Source: Folioceros fuciformis (Eukaryota > Anthocerotophyta > Anthocerotopsida > Anthocerotales). Taken from it: a stretch of 24,700 bases of DNA. The stretch is from NCBI GenBank assembly GCA_049999805.1, contig JBNGIO010006010.1, positions 128,277 to 152,976 of the forward strand, in the 5' to 3' direction. The notes under the pieces are model-generated. The model had not been told where the DNA came from. It made no database searches and saw only the letters and a program-made list of their open reading frames with translations. The stretch's first letter is position 1. Every line of letters starts with the position of its first letter. This document shows, one piece after another, positions 20,924 to 24,700 of the stretch. Made by a program: the position numbers and the translations under genes.

Positions 20924-22483
20924 CCCTTCAGCCAACACTCTTAGGGGCAGACGATGTCCATCAGCTGACGTGTATGTATCAACACAATCTACTCCCGCTC
21001 CTTTACAGGAGAAGTTAAGATAAGCTCACCCTCTCTCCAGTGCCCCACCCCCATCTGGACTTCCCACCCAACCAGCCACTCCCTGGCATCTGTTACTGTG
21101 TCACCAGTACATGGCACCTGCATATATATTTCCTCAAAAGGCGGCAAGGTTCGGTTACCGTGCACTGTACCCATATCCCACCTGCCTTCTCAAAAGGTCC
21201 TCAGGGTACGCACTACATGCCAACTGACAAGAACTTCCTCTCTCTTTCCGTCCTGTTCTCGGTACGGCCCACGCTTGTGAGCCCACCACCGTGGCCCACT
21301 GTATAAGCCATCCTCCATCGGGATTATTACCTTGACCAGTCCATTCGTCCTTCTTGAATCCACTGGAACCACAGGCAGGCCACTAATTCTCTCAAATGAG
21401 ATCAAGTACATACGTCGCTCTACTATGTTGTTGTAAACTACCTGAGTACCTCTGTGCCAAGTTCCTCCTAGTACAGAAATCCTAAGAAAGCTGGATTGAG
21501 GCCCTGAGAATGCTGGGAAGGAGCCCCTAAAAGTGGTGGCAAAAGACCCTAAGAAACTGAATCCAAGCCCGCAAGCTTCTGAACTGGAGGCCTTAACCAG
21601 GATGACTTGCGAGTGAAGTGTTGGTGGTTACCAGTGGTGGGCAGTTTGAAATGTGGGAGAGCGTACATCCAGTGTAAAGGAAGCAGCAGTTAGGTAGTGC
21701 CAGAAGAGTGCAGAACTGGACGGATACTCTGTGCCGTCCTTGACCCGTTGCAATAGCGAAATGGATATGGGCTTTCCCCGATAGTCGGAATCTAGGAATA
21801 GCGGCGTGGTGTCCCGGACTCTTCGCTCGCTGCCGCGCTGTCTTCAGACTCGATCGTGCCAGAAATGGCGCAATGCGTGCAGCCCACAGGCTCCCTTGGC
21901 CCGAGACCTCTCCGGGTTGCCCATCTCCTTCCCTCTTCCTCTGCCTCGGTCTCTGGAGCCAACCTACCCGCCAGGCGCAGCCATGCGCCCGCTTAGGTCT
22001 GCTGCTGCTACTGCTGCTGTTGCTGCTTCTGCCTCCGCTGCTGCTGTTGCTGCCTGGAGCGCCCGCTGGACAGGCGGATTGGAGCTCGGATGCGCATGCT
22101 CCTGGAAGACCAGGATCTGCGTCCCGGGGCGTGCGCTGTTGTTGTAACGGGGAGCGGGCTGGCACAGGATTATCATGTTACGGACAGTTAGCGCGGCTGC
22201 CTCTGGGAAGATGAAGTGGTTACTCTCCACCTCGGATCTGGCTCCTTCCCTCCGCTGCGATTTCATGAAGTTTTTGAGGCTTGCTGGGCTGTGAGTGTGG
22301 GACAGCTCTCCCAGCGTTGGGAAGGGAAAACAGGGATTTGGTGCCTCAGCCATGGATGCAGCGGATTTTGCACGCGGAGTGCTGGCGCTGGTGCTGATGC
22401 TGTGCAGCTGGAATTGACAGGCCTTGCGTACTTGGTTTCCGATCCGACGGAAGGGAAGCTGGGTGTGAGCGCAGAAGCTGCAG
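20924..22483. other. Spacer plus probable 5' leader of the receptor-like gene
   Basis: About 20924-21600 holds the ABCD2 3' flank with no recognised feature. From about 21780 the base composition turns GC-rich and includes a CTG-type repeat and several short ATG-initiated frames upstream of the 22484 start, for example 22211-22294 (27 codons) and 22352-22417 (21 codons). No LRR-coding sequence, which the gene family would predict, is visible here on either strand. Confidence 0.5.
21999..22055. repeat. CTG-type trinucleotide repeat
   Basis: Imperfect run of CTG/TTG/CTA triplets (GCTGCTGCTACTGCTGCTG and continuation). Depending on frame it reads as poly-Leu or poly-Ala on the plus strand, which produces the long but unconvincing open frames here. 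Confidence 0.75.
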
Positions 22484-24271
22484 ATGCCGGGTCCTGGAAT
22501 GCGGGGAGTCATGAAGCTCGTCTTCCTGCTCTTGCTGCTCTTGGTGAACGCGGGTGTGGGTTCTACGGCTTCGAGGCATCATCGCCACCACAGTAGGAGG
22601 ACGCATTTCTTCGTGCAGGCGCCGAGCCCGAGTGCGTCACTCTGGGGTCCTGCTCCTCCGCCGACGCCAGGAGCTGACTATGTTGCGGTGCCGTTTAAGG
22701 ATGATTCTCCTCCTCCTTCTCCTACTCCATCTCCCTACGGTGAGTGGCCAGATCCCGAGGATGTAGAATCCCCGGATCAGGGGCCCTCGCCTGATCCGTC
22801 TTCATCAGGGCCTGCTCCATCCCCTATCATGCTGTCCTGGGGTAGCATCCTGCCCCCTGCAGATAGTGCTCTACCGCCTGCCAAATCCTGGTTTGAAATT
22901 CCTCCTCCCACTTCCGGGGATGATGTGCCTTCCCAGCATTTGCCTCCATCGCCCACCTCGGGTGGTGATGCTGGGCCTTCTTCTTCCCCCGGTGAATCGC
23001 CATCGGGGGCTGCTGCTCCGGGAAATGTTGAGCCCGGCCCGTACGCATCCCGGCCCGCTCCTCCGCCGGAGGAAGGAGCGGCCTCTGCTGTTCTGCCTGT
23101 CTATATTCCAAATGCTGGCATGTTGGGTCCTGACGGGTCTGGGTCTGATAGGCGGATTTCGGTGTGGGTGATGGCGGCGGTGGTCGGAACCGGAGCGGTG
23201 ACGATGGTGGTGTTTGTTTCCGCAATGATCTTTGGCTACAGAGTGTTGAGGAAGAGGAACGGGGCGGCAGTGCGGCCTTGGAAATTCGGCATGAGCGGGC
23301 AGATGCAAAAAGCGTTTGTGACTGCCATCCCTGCCATCAGCCGGGCCGAGGTTGAGGCTGCCTGCGAGGATTTCAGCAACATCATCGGGTCTTCACCGGA
23401 CAGCGTGGTGTTCAAGGGGACTCTGGAGGACGGGACAGAGGTTGCTGTGACCAGCATTCGAATCTCGGAGGAGTCGTGGACACCCAAGTCGGAGATCTTC
23501 TTCCGGCTGAAGGTGGAGAGCCTGGCGCGAATGAGCCACACCCACCTTGTGAATCTGGTGTCCTACTGCGCGGAGGACGATCCATTCACGAGGATGTTGA
23601 TTTTCGAGTACGCTTCGAACGGAACATTGTTCGAGCATCTGCATCGGAAGGGAGGGGATCCTTTGAGCTGGTCTACCAGGATGCGGATTATCATGGGAAC
23701 AGCATACGGACTGCAGTACATGCATCACGAGCTGCAACCGCCCACCAGCCATCTGAACTTCAACTCCAGTGCTGTGTACCTTACAGAGGACTTCGCAGCC
23801 AAGCTGGCGGAGTTCGGGGTCTCCAAGGCTGCTGTGGTGAGAAGTGATCGGAGGAGATTCCGCAGCAGCAAGAGCAGTGGTGGGATGGAGTACGACGACA
23901 CGGAGGGTTCTGACAGGCACTCGCCGGACTTCGAGGAGAATGTGTACAACTTTGGAGTGTTCTTGTTGGAGGTTGTGACAGGTCGGCTCCCCTACAGTGA
24001 GAAGGAAGGATCGCTGGTAGACTGGGCTGGGCAGTACATCAGTGCACCGGAGAACCTGGACTGCATGGTTGATCGGTCCCTGGAGTCGTTCGACCGGAGC
24101 CAGCTTCTGGCCATCTGCCAAGTATCCCGCCTTTGCACGGACAGCTATCCTCATCGACGGTTCACCATGAAGGAGGCAACCAAGATGCTGGCCATGTCAT
24201 TGAAGATCACGGCAGAGATTGCAGCACCCAAAGGCTCTTTGCTGTGGGCAGAGCTCGAGATTCTTTCTTAA
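22484..24271 (+). CDS. MRH1/MDIS2-group receptor-like pseudokinase with proline-rich ectodomain, single exon
   Basis: Intronless 595-residue membrane protein. Signal peptide at about 1-27 (KLVFLLLLLLVNAGVG core; Met6 or Met10 are alternative starts). Residues 45-200 form a Pro/Ser-rich, extensin- or PERK-like ectodomain with SPPPSP-type repeats and no LRRs. Transmembrane helix about 225-252, followed by basic RVLRKRN. The cytoplasmic part matches the MRH1/MDIS2 receptor kinases: WKFGMSGQMQKAFVT (266-280), EACEDFSNIIG-like block near 291-302, EDDPF-RM-IFEYA-NGTLFEHLH (364-387), RMRIIMGTAY (399-408) and the C-terminal LLWAELEILS. It is a predicted pseudokinase: the VAIK lysine is replaced (VAVTS, Thr323), the HRD motif is absent (PTSHLNFNSS, 420-429), and DFG reads EFG (443-445). 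It probably signals by scaffolding. The family normally has an LRR ectodomain, which is missing here. Confidence 0.88.
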   Translation: MPGPGMRGVMKLVFLLLLLLVNAGVGSTASRHHRHHSRRTHFFVQAPSPSASLWGPAPPPTPGADYVAVPFKDDSPPPSPTPSPYGEWPDPEDVESPDQGPSPDPSSSGPAPSPIMLSWGSILPPADSALPPAKSWFEIPPPTSGDDVPSQHLPPSPTSGGDAGPSSSPGESPSGAAAPGNVEPGPYASRPAPPPEEGAASAVLPVYIPNAGMLGPDGSGSDRRISVWVMAAVVGTGAVTMVVFVSAMIFGYRVLRKRNGAAVRPWKFGMSGQMQKAFVTAIPAISRAEVEAACEDFSNIIGSSPDSVVFKGTLEDGTEVAVTSIRISEESWTPKSEIFFRLKVESLARMSHTHLVNLVSYCAEDDPFTRMLIFEYASNGTLFEHLHRKGGDPLSWSTRMRIIMGTAYGLQYMHHELQPPTSHLNFNSSAVYLTEDFAAKLAEFGVSKAAVVRSDRRRFRSSKSSGGMEYDDTEGSDRHSPDFEENVYNFGVFLLEVVTGRLPYSEKEGSLVDWAGQYISAPENLDCMVDRSLESFDRSQLLAICQVSRLCTDSYPHRRFTMKEATKMLAMSLKITAEIAAPKGSLLWAELEILS

Positions 24272-24700
24272 ACGTGTGCGGCGATCTCAGCAGCTCACCA
24301 TGCGGATGCGGGCGGCCTCCCCTTCTGATATGTAGCAAGTGATTAGTCCATCAATTGTACATACTTCGCTGCAACACTGGAAGGGAGCTTAGCAGAAAAC
24401 CTGTACAACAGCACTCTCACGTCTTGCAGATTATTTGCAGTCCCTGCGGTGACAAAATTGCGCACATGCAGGACTCGTCCATCTTTCTTTCTATGGGGCG
24501 CCTGTAAAGTAGTCCAGGGAAGGGATCTGCTTTGGGTTGAGTTTCAGTTTATTCTTTCTTGGCTTGGCATCGGAGGTATGTCCCATGGCCACATCCAACA
24601 ATAAAACCCTCGAAGTAAATGTTTTGATTTTGGGTGCCAGTGTTTTCCGATTTCAATAATTGACTGTTTCTCTCGTTCAAGGAGTGATCAGTTTGTAGAA
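24272..24700 (+). other. 3' UTR and downstream flank of the receptor-like gene
   Basis: No coding sequence is recognised. Base composition falls to AT-rich towards the window end. A canonical polyadenylation hexamer lies at 24600-24605. Confidence 0.5.
24600..24605 (+). terminator. AATAAA polyadenylation signal
   Basis: Canonical AATAAA, 329 nt after the stop codon of the receptor-like gene and in the correct orientation, followed by a T-rich stretch. Plausible cleavage signal; usage is inferred. Confidence 0.5.

Noticed and set aside
21593-22512. Several long overlapping open frames on both strands in the GC-rich leader
   Set aside because: They come from GC-rich composition and the CTG repeat. 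Low-complexity Leu, Ala or Ser runs and no conserved family block were seen.

Overview
This is nuclear genomic DNA of a land plant. It carries plant-specific genes (a DICER-LIKE1 with its Arg-Asp-rich N-terminus, the nuclear-encoded chloroplast NDH subunit NdhM, a chloroplast-type ABCD half transporter) split by GT-AG introns. Most introns are only about 80-130 bp, which suggests a compact, seed-free plant lineage (bryophyte or lycophyte grade). The species cannot be read from the sequence. Gene models were built by hand from splice sites, reading phase and family conservation; all three multi-exon models close in frame.

Layout. 1-780: first exon of NDHM (minus), with a duplicated segment in its cut-off intron. 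781-1263: spacer with a strong hairpin in what is probably the DCL1 3' UTR. 1264-9117: complete DCL1 (minus), 20 exons, 1819 residues. 9118-13426: a 4.3 kb AT-rich, gene-poor block with several tandem repeat families, a decayed Copia reverse-transcriptase/RNase H tail and a 100-N assembly gap. 13427-17056: complete PRMT7 (minus), 14 exons, 758 residues. 17057-17491: short divergent promoter region. 17492-20923: complete ABCD2-like transporter (plus), 10 exons, 795 residues. 20924-22483: spacer and GC-rich leader. 22484-24271: single-exon receptor-like pseudokinase (plus) of the MRH1/MDIS2 group with a proline-rich rather than LRR ectodomain.

The most interesting signal is in DCL1 intron 7. 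At 483 bp this intron is far longer than any other in the gene, and it contains a long, nearly symmetric hairpin at 6265-6338. On the transcribed (minus) strand 28 of 32 opposed positions pair. Three of these are G-U wobbles that would be mismatches on the other strand, so the fold favours the pre-mRNA sense. Intronic microRNA hairpins inside DCL1 are known in Arabidopsis (miR838) and Physcomitrium (miR1047), where DCL1 cutting its own pre-mRNA limits its expression. The canonical miR162 site at the exon 12/13 junction looks degenerate here. The combination suggests self-regulation by an intronic miRNA precursor instead of miR162; this is inference and needs small-RNA data.

The genes do not form an operon-like pathway. 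PRMT7 and ABCD2 are divergent and may share a promoter; the rest appear to be independent neighbours.
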